Below, one piece after another: positions 16,731 through 26,971 of a stretch of 37,951 nucleotides of DNA. Made by a program: the position numbers and the translations under genes. The notes beneath the pieces were generated by a model. It saw only the letters and a list, made by a program, of their open reading frames with translations, searched no databases and had not been told where the DNA came from. This DNA comes from Phenylobacterium sp. CCH9-H3 (GTDB lineage Bacteria; Pseudomonadota; Alphaproteobacteria; Caulobacterales; Caulobacteraceae). Positions within the stretch are counted from its first letter, which is position 1. Each line of letters starts with the position of its first letter. The stretch is from contig NZ_LSJI01000044.1 in the NCBI RefSeq assembly GCF_001557235.1, positions 1 through 37,951 on the forward strand. Direction: 5' to 3'.

Positions 16731-18347
16731 TCAGGCAGCCCGGCGCTTGCCCAGCCGCGCGGATATTCTGTCCGCCGTGCGCAGCGCAAGGGCGGCGATG
16801 GTCAGGGTCGGGTTGGCCCAGCCTGAAGTCGGAAACACCGAACTGCCCACCACATAGAGGTTCTCCACCCCGTGGACACGGCCGCTGGCGTCGGTGACGC
16901 CCCGGTGTGGGTCGTCGGACATCCGCGTCGTGCCCATGTGGTGGTAGCCGCCTATGGGATGCGAGCTGATGAGGGGATCGGTGCGCCAACCCTTCTCCGG
17001 CGCGTCGAGCCAAGCCGACGGCTCCACCCGTCCGAGCCCGAGCCGGCGCAACTCACCGTCGAGCGTCTCCACCAATCCGCGCACGCTGTCGACATCCAGC
17101 GACGTCGTCCGCCAGTCGAGGGCCATGCGCGGAATCCCCAACGCATCGGTCCGTGACGTGAGTACGACCCGGCTCATGGGGTTCGGTGATTGCTCCGCGC
17201 GAATGAGAAGCGCTAGGTCCCGGAGCCCTAGCCGGTGCAGCATCCACGGGCGCAGCGGATCGGTGTGTTGCTGAACCCACTTCGCCGCCTTCTTCGTCGC
17301 CATCCAGAGCGTACGGCCGCTGCGCGAGGGGGCGATGCCGTGCTTGAGCTGGGCATAGGCGCGCATGCCCCAGTTCGGGGCGGCGTCTGCCGGCTGCCGG
17401 GCGGTGATCGTAAGGGAGCTGTTGAGGATTCCCAGTTCGGCCTGGGTTCGCGGGCTCGGTTTGATCAGCCCGGCGATCTCCCGGGCGCCCCCTTGGTGCG
17501 TGCGCGCGAAAGCCTTGAGCAGGGGCCACGCCCGTCCGCCCACCACACGCCCGCCCCGCGCGTGCGGATGCTCCATGAAGTAGCGGCCGACCTGGTCGTA
17601 GCGATTGCCGATCCCTCGCGTCGCCACGTCGGTGGACGCCAACAGGAGCCGCGGGTTCTCGAGGCCGCCTGCTGCGAGGACGAACATGCTTGCGTCGATC
17701 GTGAGTCCCCGGCCGGTGAGAGAGCGGGCCTGGAGCCGCCGGACGTGCTGGCCGCCCGGGTCGAGCTCGATCTGCGTGACGGTTGCGTGGGTGACGATCG
17801 TGCAGCGAGGATGGGTGGCGAGGTCGGAGCAGGCGTCGAAGACGAAGCGATTGAACCGGCGGTCGAAGGTCCACACACCGACCTCTAGCCGGGCGGGATC
17901 GAACGCGGGGGCCGGTGCGCCGGCGGCCCGAAGATCGTCCGTGGTCGCGGCGTGCGAAGGCTCGCCGAAGACCGCGCGGGCGGGGCCATAGTAGCGCTCC
18001 AGATCGGACCAGGCGATCGGCCAGCCGGAGTTCGGCACCCAGGGCCGGCTTTCGAGGTCGATCGGGTCGAGCTCAGCGATGCGGCCGCCCCAGATGGCCG
18101 TCGTTCCGCCGAAGAACCGCAGGCGCGCGTCCTCAAGCTCGTAGTAGGCCTCGCCGACGTTGTCGCCGGCGTTGAGTTTCGAGATGGCCCGCTCGTAGTC
18201 GAGCCCGCCGCTTTCGAGCAGCACGACGTGGTGGCCCAGGTCGAGCATGCGGCGGGCCGCCGTGATGCCCGCGGCTCCGCATCCCACGATGCAGACTTCG
18301 GTGTTCAGCTCGCCGGCGGTCTCGGCGTGGTTCAGGTCGCGGTGCAT
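16731..18347 (-). CDS. GMC-family FAD-dependent oxidoreductase
   Basis: A 538-residue flavoenzyme. The Rossmann FAD motif VCIVGCGAAGITAARRMLDLGHHVVLLESGG lies near residues 18-48, and FGGTTAIWGGRI (about 79-90) is a second FAD contact. The C-terminal GMC signature YHHMGTTRMSDDPHRGVTDASGRVHGVENLYVVGSSVFPTSGWANPTLTIAALALR holds the active-site region. Members oxidise alcohols, sugars or sterols; the substrate here is not evident. There is no signal peptide, so it is probably cytoplasmic. It converges on ftsH and is followed on its own strand by nothing. The gene upstream encodes an anti-sigma-like protein on the same strand, 47 bases away. Confidence 0.9.
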   Translation of the reverse strand: MHRDLNHAETAGELNTEVCIVGCGAAGITAARRMLDLGHHVVLLESGGLDYERAISKLNAGDNVGEAYYELEDARLRFFGGTTAIWGGRIAELDPIDLESRPWVPNSGWPIAWSDLERYYGPARAVFGEPSHAATTDDLRAAGAPAPAFDPARLEVGVWTFDRRFNRFVFDACSDLATHPRCTIVTHATVTQIELDPGGQHVRRLQARSLTGRGLTIDASMFVLAAGGLENPRLLLASTDVATRGIGNRYDQVGRYFMEHPHARGGRVVGGRAWPLLKAFARTHQGGAREIAGLIKPSPRTQAELGILNSSLTITARQPADAAPNWGMRAYAQLKHGIAPSRSGRTLWMATKKAAKWVQQHTDPLRPWMLHRLGLRDLALLIRAEQSPNPMSRVVLTSRTDALGIPRMALDWRTTSLDVDSVRGLVETLDGELRRLGLGRVEPSAWLDAPEKGWRTDPLISSHPIGGYHHMGTTRMSDDPHRGVTDASGRVHGVENLYVVGSSVFPTSGWANPTLTIAALALRTADRISARLGKRRAA

Positions 18348-18394
18348 GCGGTTCAGCTAGGGTCTTGGCCCGTGGGTTCCAATGGCGCCTCAGC

Positions 18395-19126
18395 TCAAAG
18401 CTTCGCCCCCGCGGCGAGGGCGGACGCATCGGCGAGGAGTTCGGCGTTGGACTGTGGTCCGCTGAGCACATAGGCCGCCCCGTTCCGTTCCCAGAACGCC
18501 ACCGACTCCCGGCCCCGGACCGCCACTTCCGGCCGCGCCGCGACCATCGAGGCGGCCCTCACCGCGAAGAGCTGGAGGCGCCGGCGGTCATGCGTCTCCA
18601 CCACCACGTTGACACTGGGCCCGTGATCGGTGGGAAAGACCTGGACATCCTTCACGCGCCAGTTCGCGGGGAGCGTTGGCAGGGTCAGGCTGAGCCGCTC
18701 GCGGATTTCGCGGGCGTCGAGGCTGGGGGTTTCCAGCTGGGACACCATCACTTCGCGCAGGCTGGAAGCCTGGCGGGATTCGGCGGCGTCTTCGACGTAG
18801 GCCGGAGGGTCGCCCCCGTCGAGCTCCCGCCAGCCGTCGAAGTTGCGGCGCTCGGACGCCGTCCAGCCGACCCCGGAGCCGACACAGGCGGCGACGCCGA
18901 CGGCGAGCGCCAACGCGACCACTCCGCGCTTCGGCCGGCCAGCGCTCCGGGGGCGGGAAAGGTGCATCTGGGTCATCACGCCAGCCGCCAGATCCGGGTT
19001 GCAGGCGAGAAACCCTTCCACCGAACGCCGCCGGTCGGAGTCCAGCGTGCCGGCCACATAGCCTGCGAGGTCCGCATCGCTCACCTGCAGGCGGGGCTGG
19101 CCTGGGTCGTTGGCGGGGTCGGGCAT
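18395..19126 (-). CDS. Putative anti-sigma factor (single-pass membrane protein)
   Basis: A 243-residue protein. The N-terminal VSDADLAGYVAGTLDSDRRRSVEGFLACNPDLAAGV (about residues 15-50) resembles the short helical sigma-binding region of RsiW/ChrR-type anti-sigma factors, without a HxxxCxxC zinc motif. One membrane helix follows (about 68-88), then a 150-residue domain expected in the periplasm. AGGAG seven bases before the ATG at 19126 fixes the start; a TTG one codon upstream is less likely. No sigma factor gene is adjacent on either side, which is unusual, so the partner would be elsewhere. A plain membrane protein of unknown role is the alternative. Confidence 0.6.
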   Translation of the reverse strand: MPDPANDPGQPRLQVSDADLAGYVAGTLDSDRRRSVEGFLACNPDLAAGVMTQMHLSRPRSAGRPKRGVVALALAVGVAACVGSGVGWTASERRNFDGWRELDGGDPPAYVEDAAESRQASSLREVMVSQLETPSLDAREIRERLSLTLPTLPANWRVKDVQVFPTDHGPSVNVVVETHDRRRLQLFAVRAASMVAARPEVAVRGRESVAFWERNGAAYVLSGPQSNAELLADASALAAGAKL

Positions 19127-19267
19127 CAAGACGCTCCTGCGGTGACGGAAGGAAGCTTACGTCAGATGTGCGGGGCCGGCGATGCGGCGCAGGCGCGGCC
19201 GCCAAAGCCTGCGGGGCCGGGCGGGCTTTCGACGGGCCGCGCCGGACGGTATGACGGCAAGACTCCT

Positions 19268-20095
19268 ATGGAATCTGCGTCCCCAACCATCGCCCGCCCC
19301 AAGGTCATGGGCATCGTCAACGCGACGCCGGACAGCTTTTCCGACGGCGGGCGATTCCTCGCGCCCGAGGCGGCTCTGGCCCATGCGCGACGGCTGATCG
19401 CCGACGGCGCCGACATTCTCGACATCGGGGCGGAGTCCACGCGGCCCGGCGCCGACCCCGTGCCCGCCGAGGCCGAGATCGAGCGCCTGATCCCGCTGAT
19501 CCGTGCGCTTCGAGCGGAGAGCGACGTGCCGATCTCGGTCGACACCATGAAGCCGCAGGTGGCGCGGGCGGCCGTGGCGGCCGGGGCTGGCGTCTGGAAC
19601 GACGTGGCGGCGTTGCGCTATGCGCCCGACAGCCTGGCCGTCGCCGCCGAGCTGGGCTGCGAGGTGGTGCTGATGCACATGCAGGGCGAGCCGCGCACCA
19701 TGCAGGCCGAGCCGCGCTACGACGACGTGGTCGCCGAGGTCGCGGCGTTCCTGGTCCAGCGGGCCGAGGCGGCCATGGCCGCGGGGGTGGCGCGCGAGAA
19801 GATCTGGCTGGATCCCGGCATCGGCTTCGGCAAGCATCCGCTGCGCCACAACCTGCCGCTGCTGGCGGGGCTGGACCGGATTGTGGCGCTGGGGTTCCCC
19901 GTCCTGCTGGGCGCCAGCCGCAAGGCGTTCATCGGCGCCCTCGATCCCGGCGCCGCGGTTGACCAGCGTCTGGGAGGTTCGATCGCGGCGGCCCTGGCGG
20001 GCGCCGCGGCCGGCGTGGCGGCCGTGCGGGTGCACGATGTGCGCGAGACGGTTCAGGCCCTGGCCGTGCAGGCGGCGATCGCCTCGGGACGCTAG
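19268..20095 (+). CDS. folP: Dihydropteroate synthase
   Basis: Joins 6-hydroxymethyl-dihydropterin pyrophosphate to p-aminobenzoate in folate synthesis; the sulfonamide target. The 275-residue product has GIVNATPDSFSDGGRF (residues 15-30), DIGAESTRPGA (52-62), SVDTMKPQVAR, LDPGIGFGKHPLRHN and SRKAFIG (217-223), all pterin- or pABA-binding segments. The frame is open far upstream across the divergent gene; the ATG at 19268 gives the family start, although no strong ribosome-binding site precedes it. It overlaps the end of the converging zinc-ribbon gene by four bases. Confidence 0.96.
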   Translation: MESASPTIARPKVMGIVNATPDSFSDGGRFLAPEAALAHARRLIADGADILDIGAESTRPGADPVPAEAEIERLIPLIRALRAESDVPISVDTMKPQVARAAVAAGAGVWNDVAALRYAPDSLAVAAELGCEVVLMHMQGEPRTMQAEPRYDDVVAEVAAFLVQRAEAAMAAGVAREKIWLDPGIGFGKHPLRHNLPLLAGLDRIVALGFPVLLGASRKAFIGALDPGAAVDQRLGGSIAAALAGAAAGVAAVRVHDVRETVQALAVQAAIASGR

Positions 20096-20325
20096 AGCGC
20101 CGCCTTGACGCGGGGATGATCCCGCCAGGCGGGTAGGGTCGCCATGTGGGCGAGCGTCTCGCGCTCAGCGGCCGCACGGTCGCCGCCGGCTTCGCGAAGC
20201 CGCCATTCCACCATGCGGCGGAACCGGGTGTCGAAGTCCTGCAGCGCGCCGGCGTCGTCGACGCAATACTGGCAGTAGCGGCCGTCCTCGATGGGCATGC
20301 CGCAGCTCTCGCAGGGGTGGGTCAT
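20092..20325 (-). CDS. Small zinc-ribbon protein
   Basis: A 77-residue protein with MTHPCESCGMPIEDGRYCQYCVDDAGAL at its start, two CxxC pairs that form a zinc ribbon as in the putative zinc ribbon family PF12674. The rest is helical and charged (FRRMVEWRLREAGGDRAAAERET). GGAGGC eight bases upstream of the ATG at 20325 fixes the start; the frame is open a further 22 codons upstream. Function is unknown. It converges on folP and is divergent from thiD. Confidence 0.75.
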   Translation of the reverse strand: MTHPCESCGMPIEDGRYCQYCVDDAGALQDFDTRFRRMVEWRLREAGGDRAAAERETLAHMATLPAWRDHPRVKAAL

Positions 20326-20469
20326 GGGTCGGGCCTCCGTTTCGCCGCTAATTGCCGATGTCATCCGCTGGGCCGCCATGAGCCGGATCAAGGCGGCGCA
20401 GGCTCCGTCGCCTGGGGATAGTTCGCAAATCCGGATGCACTTTGCCCGCCGGGCGTCCTAACTGCCGGC

Positions 20470-21270
20470 ATGCAGAACCTTGGCCGCGTCCTCATCATCG
20501 CCGGCTCCGACAGCGGGGGCGGGGCGGGCATCCAGGCCGACATCAAGACGGTCACGGCCCTGGGCGGCTATGCCGCCACCGCGATCACGGCGGTGACGGT
20601 CCAGAACACCCTCGGCGTCACCGGCGTGCATCCGATCCCCCTGGACGTGGTGGAGGCGCAGGCTCGCGCCGTGCTGTCCGACATCGGCGCCGATGCCATC
20701 AAGACCGGCATGCTGGGCGACGCCGCCACGGTCGAACTGGTGGCGCGGCTGCTGGATGAGGCGGCCGTCCCTGCGGTGATCGATCCGGTGATGGTCGCCA
20801 AGGGGGGCGCTTCGCTGCTGGCGGCCGATGCGGTGGCCGCCGTCCGCGAACGGCTGATCCCGCGCGCCACGCTGCTGACGCCCAACGCCCCCGAGGCCGA
20901 GGCCCTGACCGGCCTTCCCGTCGCCACCACGGACGACCTGCGCCGCGCCGGCGAGGCGCTGCTGGCGGCGGGCGCGAAGGCGGTCCTGATGAAGGGCGGC
21001 CACGTGCCGGGCGAGCGGGTGGTGGACATCCTGATGACGGCTGAGGGCGACACCGCCTTCGAAGGCGAGCGGATCGAGAGCCGGCATACCCACGGCACCG
21101 GCTGCACCCTGGCCTCGGCCTGCGCCGCGGGCCTGGCGCAGGGGCTTCCCATGGTCGTGGCCGTGGCGCGGGCCTGGGACTATGTGCACGAGGCGATGCT
21201 GCGCGCGCCCGGCCTGGGCGCCGGCCACGGGCCGCTGGACCACGCCTGGCCGCTGCGGGGGCGTGCATGA
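20470..21270 (+). CDS. thiD: Hydroxymethylpyrimidine/phosphomethylpyrimidine kinase
   Basis: Phosphorylates HMP and HMP-phosphate to HMP-pyrophosphate for thiamine synthesis. The 266-residue ribokinase-fold product has AGSDSGGGAGIQADIKT (residues 11-27) for substrate binding, DAIKTGMLGD, VIDPVMVAKGG, and the anion-hole motif HGTGCTLASA with catalytic Cys212. I find no TPP riboswitch sequence in front of it. Its stop overlaps the start of the next gene (ATGA), so the two are coupled. Confidence 0.96.
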   Translation: MQNLGRVLIIAGSDSGGGAGIQADIKTVTALGGYAATAITAVTVQNTLGVTGVHPIPLDVVEAQARAVLSDIGADAIKTGMLGDAATVELVARLLDEAAVPAVIDPVMVAKGGASLLAADAVAAVRERLIPRATLLTPNAPEAEALTGLPVATTDDLRRAGEALLAAGAKAVLMKGGHVPGERVVDILMTAEGDTAFEGERIESRHTHGTGCTLASACAAGLAQGLPMVVAVARAWDYVHEAMLRAPGLGAGHGPLDHAWPLRGRA

Positions 21271-21836
21271 GCCTGGAGCGCCGCCTCGAGGACATCCTGC
21301 GCCAGTCCGCGCCGCTGATGCAGGTGCTGACGACCCTGCGCGCGCTGGACCTGCCGGACTGGCTGCTGTTCTCGGGCGCGGTCTACCAGCGGGTCCTGAA
21401 CCACCTGGGCGGCCGCGACCTGGACTACGGCATCAAGGACTACGATGTCGGCTACTTCGACGCCTCCGACATCTCCTACGAGGCCGAGGACGTGGTGATC
21501 CGGCGGGTGGCGGCGGCGTTCGAGCCGCCGCTTCGCGATATGGTGGAGGTGCGCAACCAGGCGCGGGTCCACGTCTGGTTCGAGGGCAAGTTCGGCGAGC
21601 CCTATGCGCCGCTGGCCAGCTCGGCCGAGGCCCCCGGCCGGTTCGTGAGCCCGATGTTCGCCGTGGGGGTGAAGCTGGAGCCCGACGACGGCCTTAGCGT
21701 GGTGGCGCCCTTCGGCCTGGAGGACCTGTTCGCCCGGCGGCTGCGGCCCAATCCCGACGGACCCTCCGCCAACTTCCCGCGCATCGCCGCCTCGGCCAAG
21801 GCGCGCTGGCCCGAGATCGAGGTGGTCGGTGATTAG
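21267..21836 (+). CDS. NTP_transf_6 (DUF925) nucleotidyltransferase-like protein
   Basis: A 189-residue protein resembling the NTP_transf_6/DUF925 family. It shows LPDWLLFSGAVYQRVLNHLGG, then the acidic stretch DLDYGIKDYDVGYFDASD, in which spaced aspartates match a nucleotidyltransferase metal site, and a C-terminal PFGLEDLFARRLRPNP. The reaction and substrate of the family are not established. It is coupled to thiD by an ATGA overlap, so a link to thiamine metabolism is possible but only positional. Its last four bases overlap the converging GNAT gene. Confidence 0.8.
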   Translation: MSLERRLEDILRQSAPLMQVLTTLRALDLPDWLLFSGAVYQRVLNHLGGRDLDYGIKDYDVGYFDASDISYEAEDVVIRRVAAAFEPPLRDMVEVRNQARVHVWFEGKFGEPYAPLASSAEAPGRFVSPMFAVGVKLEPDDGLSVVAPFGLEDLFARRLRPNPDGPSANFPRIAASAKARWPEIEVVGD

Positions 21837-22258
21837 CGCCGATAGACGTCGGGGTCGCGGATCTCCATCCAGTTCTCCACCTTCGTGAGGTCGGTGAAGC
21901 CGAACTGCCGGTAGAGGCCGTGGGCGTCGCGCGTGGCCAGGTGCAGGCGCCGGAAACCCTGAAGGTCCGGGTGCGCCCGGAGGTAGGCCATGATCTGCTT
22001 GCCCAGCCCTGCGCCCCGGTGGGCAGCGTCCACGAAGACGTCGCACACCCAGCCGAAGGTGGCCCGATCCGTGACCACCCGCGCCATGGCCGCCATGGTC
22101 CCGTCCGGCGCATAGGCGCCCACCACCAGGCTGTTGGCGCAGGACCTGGCGAAGGTTTCCAGCGGGATGCCCTCGGCCCAATAGCTTTCGGCAGAGATCC
22201 AGCGGTGCGCCCGGGCCAGGTCGAACCGCTCGGGATCGTCGCTCACCTCGTACGTCAT
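21833..22258 (-). CDS. GNAT-family N-acetyltransferase
   Basis: A 141-residue acetyltransferase. The core [23 protein letters not shown] (about residues 71-93) holds the acetyl-CoA pyrophosphate loop [24 protein letters not shown] is the typical C-terminal strand-helix of the YhbS/AAC group. It transfers an acetyl group to an unknown amine. AGGAGGG six bases before the ATG supports the start. It is divergent from the phzF-like gene, with 95 bases between. Confidence 0.9.
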   Translation of the reverse strand: MTYEVSDDPERFDLARAHRWISAESYWAEGIPLETFARSCANSLVVGAYAPDGTMAAMARVVTDRATFGWVCDVFVDAAHRGAGLGKQIMAYLRAHPDLQGFRRLHLATRDAHGLYRQFGFTDLTKVENWMEIRDPDVYRR

Positions 22259-22353
22259 CGAAGCCCTCCTGCCGGTCCGCCGCGCCGGAACTGGCCCTTG
22301 CCGGCCGGGCCGTCGCGACGCAAGTCCTGGGGCCGATTTCGAGGGGGCCAGTC

Positions 22354-23169
22354 TTGCGCCAGTGGACCGTCGACGCCTTTGCCGACCGCCCGTTCCGGGG
22401 AAACCCCGCCTGCGTGGTCGAGCCCTTCGCCGCCTGGCCGGACGCGGCCTGGATGCAGGCCCTGGCGGCCGAGAACAACCAGGCGGAGACCGCCTTCCTG
22501 TTGCGGACCGACGATCCGGCCCGGTTCGGGCTGCGCTGGTTCACGCCGCTGCTGGAGGTGCCGCTGTGCGGCCACGCCACCCTGGCGTCGGCTCACGCAC
22601 TCTTCGCCGAGCTCGGCGTCGCGGCGGACCGGCTCACGTTCGACACCAAGTCGGGCTCTCTGACGGTCGCGCGGGCGGGCGAGGGGTACGAGATGGACTT
22701 CCCGGCCCAGCCGCCGGTGCGGACCACGGTCCCGGCCGGCCTGGCCGAAGCGCTGGGGGCCGAGCCCAGCGAGGTGTGGGCCTCGTCCTATCTCGTGGCG
22801 CTGTTCGACGACGAGGCGACGGTGCGCAACCTGAGGCCGGACATCCCGGCGCTGAACCGCATCTCCGGCGAGGCGACCGGCGGACGGGGGAACGTCGGCG
22901 TGGCGGCGCTGGCGAAGGGCGGACCGCACGACGTGGTCGACCGGTTCTTCGCCCCGGGCTCGGGCATCCCCGAGGATCCCTGCACCGGATCGCTTCACTG
23001 CATCCTGGCGCCGCTCTTCGCGCAGAAGCTGGGCCGCGCGACCGTGCGCTTCCACCAGGCCTATCCCGGCCGCGGCGGCGACCTCGAGTGCGAGCACCGC
23101 GGCGACCGCGTCCTGCTGCGCGGCCGGGCGGTGACGATGATGGAAAGCCAGCTGCGCGCGGAACCCTGA
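22354..23169 (+). CDS. PhzF-family isomerase
   Basis: A 271-residue member of the PhzF/diaminopimelate epimerase-fold family. The motif NNQAETAFL places the catalytic glutamate at residue 45, and [15 protein letters not shown] and the closing [19 protein letters not shown] are family signatures. PhzF itself isomerises a phenazine precursor, but no phenazine genes are here, so it likely acts on another small acid. Translation probably starts at the TTG at 22354, six bases after GAGGGGG; there is no ATG nearby that keeps the conserved [19 protein letters not shown] start. Confidence 0.9.
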   Translation: MRQWTVDAFADRPFRGNPACVVEPFAAWPDAAWMQALAAENNQAETAFLLRTDDPARFGLRWFTPLLEVPLCGHATLASAHALFAELGVAADRLTFDTKSGSLTVARAGEGYEMDFPAQPPVRTTVPAGLAEALGAEPSEVWASSYLVALFDDEATVRNLRPDIPALNRISGEATGGRGNVGVAALAKGGPHDVVDRFFAPGSGIPEDPCTGSLHCILAPLFAQKLGRATVRFHQAYPGRGGDLECEHRGDRVLLRGRAVTMMESQLRAEP

Positions 23170-23176
23170 ACGCGCA

Positions 23177-23208
23177 GACGCCCCCGAAGCCGAAGCTCCG
23201 AGGGCGTC
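23177..23208. terminator. Hairpin between convergent genes
   Basis: Outer arms GACGCCC/GGGCGTC and a mostly paired inner stem (two mismatches) around a CGAA loop lie between the phzF-like gene and the converging exported-protein gene. It can serve both strands as a terminator. No T-run is evident. Confidence 0.5.
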
Positions 23209-23246
23209 CAGTCTCCGCCGGGAGGGCGGGGTGTCAGGCGCCGCGG

Positions 23247-23621
23247 TTAGCGGCGATGGCCATAGCCGTAGCCGTACTCCCGGTCGTGCGTCTGACGCGC
23301 GATGCGGGTGTCGAGGCGGTCGAAGCGGCGGTCGAGGTCGGCGCGCTCCCAGCTGTTCAGGCCGTTGACGCGGTAGCGCGCCTCGATCCGGGCGATATTC
23401 CGCGCCTGGTCGCGCAGATCGGCCGCCTCGCCGCGGGTGAGGGCTCCGGTGCGCACGCCCCAGGCGATGCGCCGGTTCAGCTCGTCCTGGCGCTGGTTCA
23501 GGTTATAGGCGCCGCGTTCGTGGCGATCGTAGCGGTCATAGGGCTGGGCCGTGGCGATGGCCGGGGCGGCGGCGGCCGTCACGGCGGTGACGGCGGCCAG
23601 AGCGGCGATCAGGGTCTTCAT
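23247..23621 (-). CDS. Small exported protein of unknown function
   Basis: A 124-residue protein with a clear Sec signal peptide (MKTLIAALAAVTAVTAAAAPAIATA, cleavage expected after Ala25). The mature part is arginine- and aspartate-rich and helical (RYDRHERGAYNLNQRQDELNRRIAWGVRTGALTRGEAADLRDQARNI), and ends YGYGYGHRR. It has no cysteines or membrane segments, so it is probably periplasmic. The AAGGAG six bases before the ATG is strong. I do not recognise a characterised family; similar short proteins occur in relatives. Confidence 0.75.
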   Translation of the reverse strand: MKTLIAALAAVTAVTAAAAPAIATAQPYDRYDRHERGAYNLNQRQDELNRRIAWGVRTGALTRGEAADLRDQARNIARIEARYRVNGLNSWERADLDRRFDRLDTRIARQTHDREYGYGYGHRR

Positions 23622-23757
23622 GTCTGGTCTCCTTTAAGTCCGTGTCGGCCGGGGGGTCGGCCTTCAGTGAGGACAAGAAACCACGCCGCGCCTGACGCGC
23701 GTCTGAGCCTGGCCGTTGGCCAAGGTTCACCTACCTTGCAGGAAGTTCAGGTGGCGG

Positions 23758-25683
<1,926 letters not shown>

Positions 25684-25806
25684 ACCCGCAGGGATAGACC
25701 GATAGTCCTAACGCTTCGCTTCCGTCATAACAGGGAACTTGCCGCTTTTTCACTCAGAACTGTGCCTTTGGCGCCACGCTACAACTGGCCGCACCAGAAA
25801 ACATGG

Positions 25807-25821
25807 TTAACGAGTCTTGAA
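25807..25821. promoter_or_regulatory. Possible CtrA-like box overlapping a GANTC site
   Basis: TTAA-CGAGTCT-TGAA matches the CtrA consensus TTAA-N7-TTAA at seven of eight positions, in the 206-base gap between the divergent kinase and the 25890 gene. Its spacer contains GAGTC, a GANTC site methylated by CcrM in Caulobacter-type bacteria. Other TTAA half-sites lie at about 25854 and 25872. This is a suggestive match, not proof. Confidence 0.35.
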
Positions 25822-25889
25822 TCCATTGCGTGCGCAGTAACCTTTGCTTTACCTTAACGGGTGTCGGGTAACTTAAGGGGTGTATCCAC

Positions 25890-26225
25890 ATGGAAAAGGC
25901 GTTCGTGGCCCAGCGCGTGGCCAACAAGCTCTTCTCGACGGAGGCCGCGGTCGACGGCGCTCTGATCGAAGCCACTGAACTGATGGGCGAAATGCTCAAG
26001 GCCCGCCAGGACGTGAAGACCTCGCTGGTCTTTGCCGACGACGTGCAAGTCAAGATGATGGAAGCCATGAAGGCGCTGAGCGAAGCCCGCTCGGCCATGG
26101 TCGCCGTCCACAACGAACTGAACGAAGCGAAGCTTCGCCTGGGCATCCGCACGAAGATGAGCGGTATGGACAAGCCTGCCGAAGGCGCCGTCCGTCATCA
26201 GACGACCATGCGCGAGGTCGGCTAA
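25890..26225 (+). CDS. Conserved small helical protein of unknown function
   Basis: A 111-residue soluble protein without cysteines, membrane segments or signal peptide. It is predicted to be almost wholly helical (VANKLFSTEAAVDGALIEATELMGEMLKARQD, then VQVKMMEAMKALSEARSAMVAVHNELNEAKLRLGI), suggesting a helical bundle or coiled coil. AGGGG upstream of the ATG supports the start. I do not recognise a named family. Base composition of the upstream gap is AT-rich for this DNA and includes a CtrA-like box, so cell-cycle control is possible. Confidence 0.75.
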   Translation: MEKAFVAQRVANKLFSTEAAVDGALIEATELMGEMLKARQDVKTSLVFADDVQVKMMEAMKALSEARSAMVAVHNELNEAKLRLGIRTKMSGMDKPAEGAVRHQTTMREVG

Positions 26226-26278
26226 CCGACCTTTCCGTCGGTTACCTGACGGATCATTGCAATAGATTAACTGGTTAG

Positions 26279-26304
26279 GCGCCTCTAATTCGCATTAGGG
26301 GCGC
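26279..26304 (+). promoter_or_regulatory. Hairpin covering the ribosome-binding site of the next gene
   Basis: An 11-bp stem (GCGCCTCTAAT against ATTAGGGGCGC, one G-U pair) with a TCGC loop ends six bases before the ATG at 26311. The only Shine-Dalgarno-like sequence (AGGGG, 26297-26301) lies in its 3' arm, so folding would hide it. It may control translation of the membrane protein, or be the terminator of the preceding gene. Confidence 0.45.
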
Positions 26305-26310
26305 TTAATC

Positions 26311-26757
26311 ATGCCAGACATCTCCGTCAGATTGCTGATCAACGCCTTCTCCGTCTTGGGGGCGCTCTTCGCTCTCTGGAAGGGCGGCAAGGCGGAGCGT
26401 GCGGCGGGGATCATCGTTCTGGTGAACGCCCTGATCGGCGAGGCCAGCCACTGGCTCGCCCCCGCGAGCGACGACATCATCCGGCTCGTCAACGACGGCC
26501 TGACCGCCCTCGGCCTCCTCGTGGTTACCGTCCGCTATGTCGCGCCCTGGATGGGTGGCGTCATGCTGTTCTTCGCGGCCCAGTTCGCGATGCATTCGTA
26601 CTACATGGTGACCGAGCGCCAGACAGGCGACTATCTCAACGCATTGATCAACAACATCAATTTCAGTGGCATCATCTGGTGCCTGGTCATCGGCACGATC
26701 GTCGCCTGGCGGCGTCGAGCAAAGGCGAGCGCGGCCCAAACCGTCGCCTCGAACTAG
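26311..26757 (+). CDS. Integral membrane protein of unknown function
   Basis: A 148-residue protein with four or five hydrophobic segments (about residues 6-24, 32-49, 64-82, 82-98 and 117-135), no signal cleavage site and a basic C-terminal tail ([12 protein letters not shown]). No catalytic or binding motif is visible and I do not recognise the family. It lies 85 bases after the 25890 gene. Its ribosome-binding site is within a hairpin (26279-26304), hinting at translational control. The 214-base gap after it holds the serC leader. Confidence 0.75.
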   Translation: MPDISVRLLINAFSVLGALFALWKGGKAERAAGIIVLVNALIGEASHWLAPASDDIIRLVNDGLTALGLLVVTVRYVAPWMGGVMLFFAAQFAMHSYYMVTERQTGDYLNALINNINFSGIIWCLVIGTIVAWRRRAKASAAQTVASN

Positions 26758-26863
26758 CTTCCCGCCCCTCCAGGGGGCCCGGGTCCGCCGAGTGCGCCCG
26801 CGCCCGGATCAGATTGACGCAGCCAAGCTGGGCTGCGCCTCGGCGACAGGCGGCCTTCACGGG

Positions 26864-26971
26864 TCGTTAGAAAAGTTTCTCTTGCGCCGCAGCACAAACG
26901 AGCGCCTTTGGCCGGCGGGCCACGCCCTCCCAACGGGGCGCTGCTCATCTGCAAGGATGGGAGACATCGCT
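26864..26971 (+). ncRNA. Candidate serC leader RNA
   Basis: The region before serC can fold into several stems: TCGTT (26864-26868) with AACGA (26897-26901), TGGCC/GGCCA (26909-26922), and CTCCCA (26927-26932) with TGGGAG (26958-26963). The last stem covers the GGGAG ribosome-binding site of serC. This fits the described serC leader of alphaproteobacteria, whose final stem overlaps the serC ribosome-binding site in front of serC-serA. Assigned on position and this hallmark; no covariance search was possible. Bases 26758-26863 show no gene. Confidence 0.55.

Noticed and set aside
20326..20469. TPP riboswitch before thiD
   Set aside because: No CTGAGA-type core or matching stems seen.
22354..23169. 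Phenazine biosynthesis cluster
   Set aside because: Only a PhzF-family isomerase is present; no other phenazine gene is nearby.
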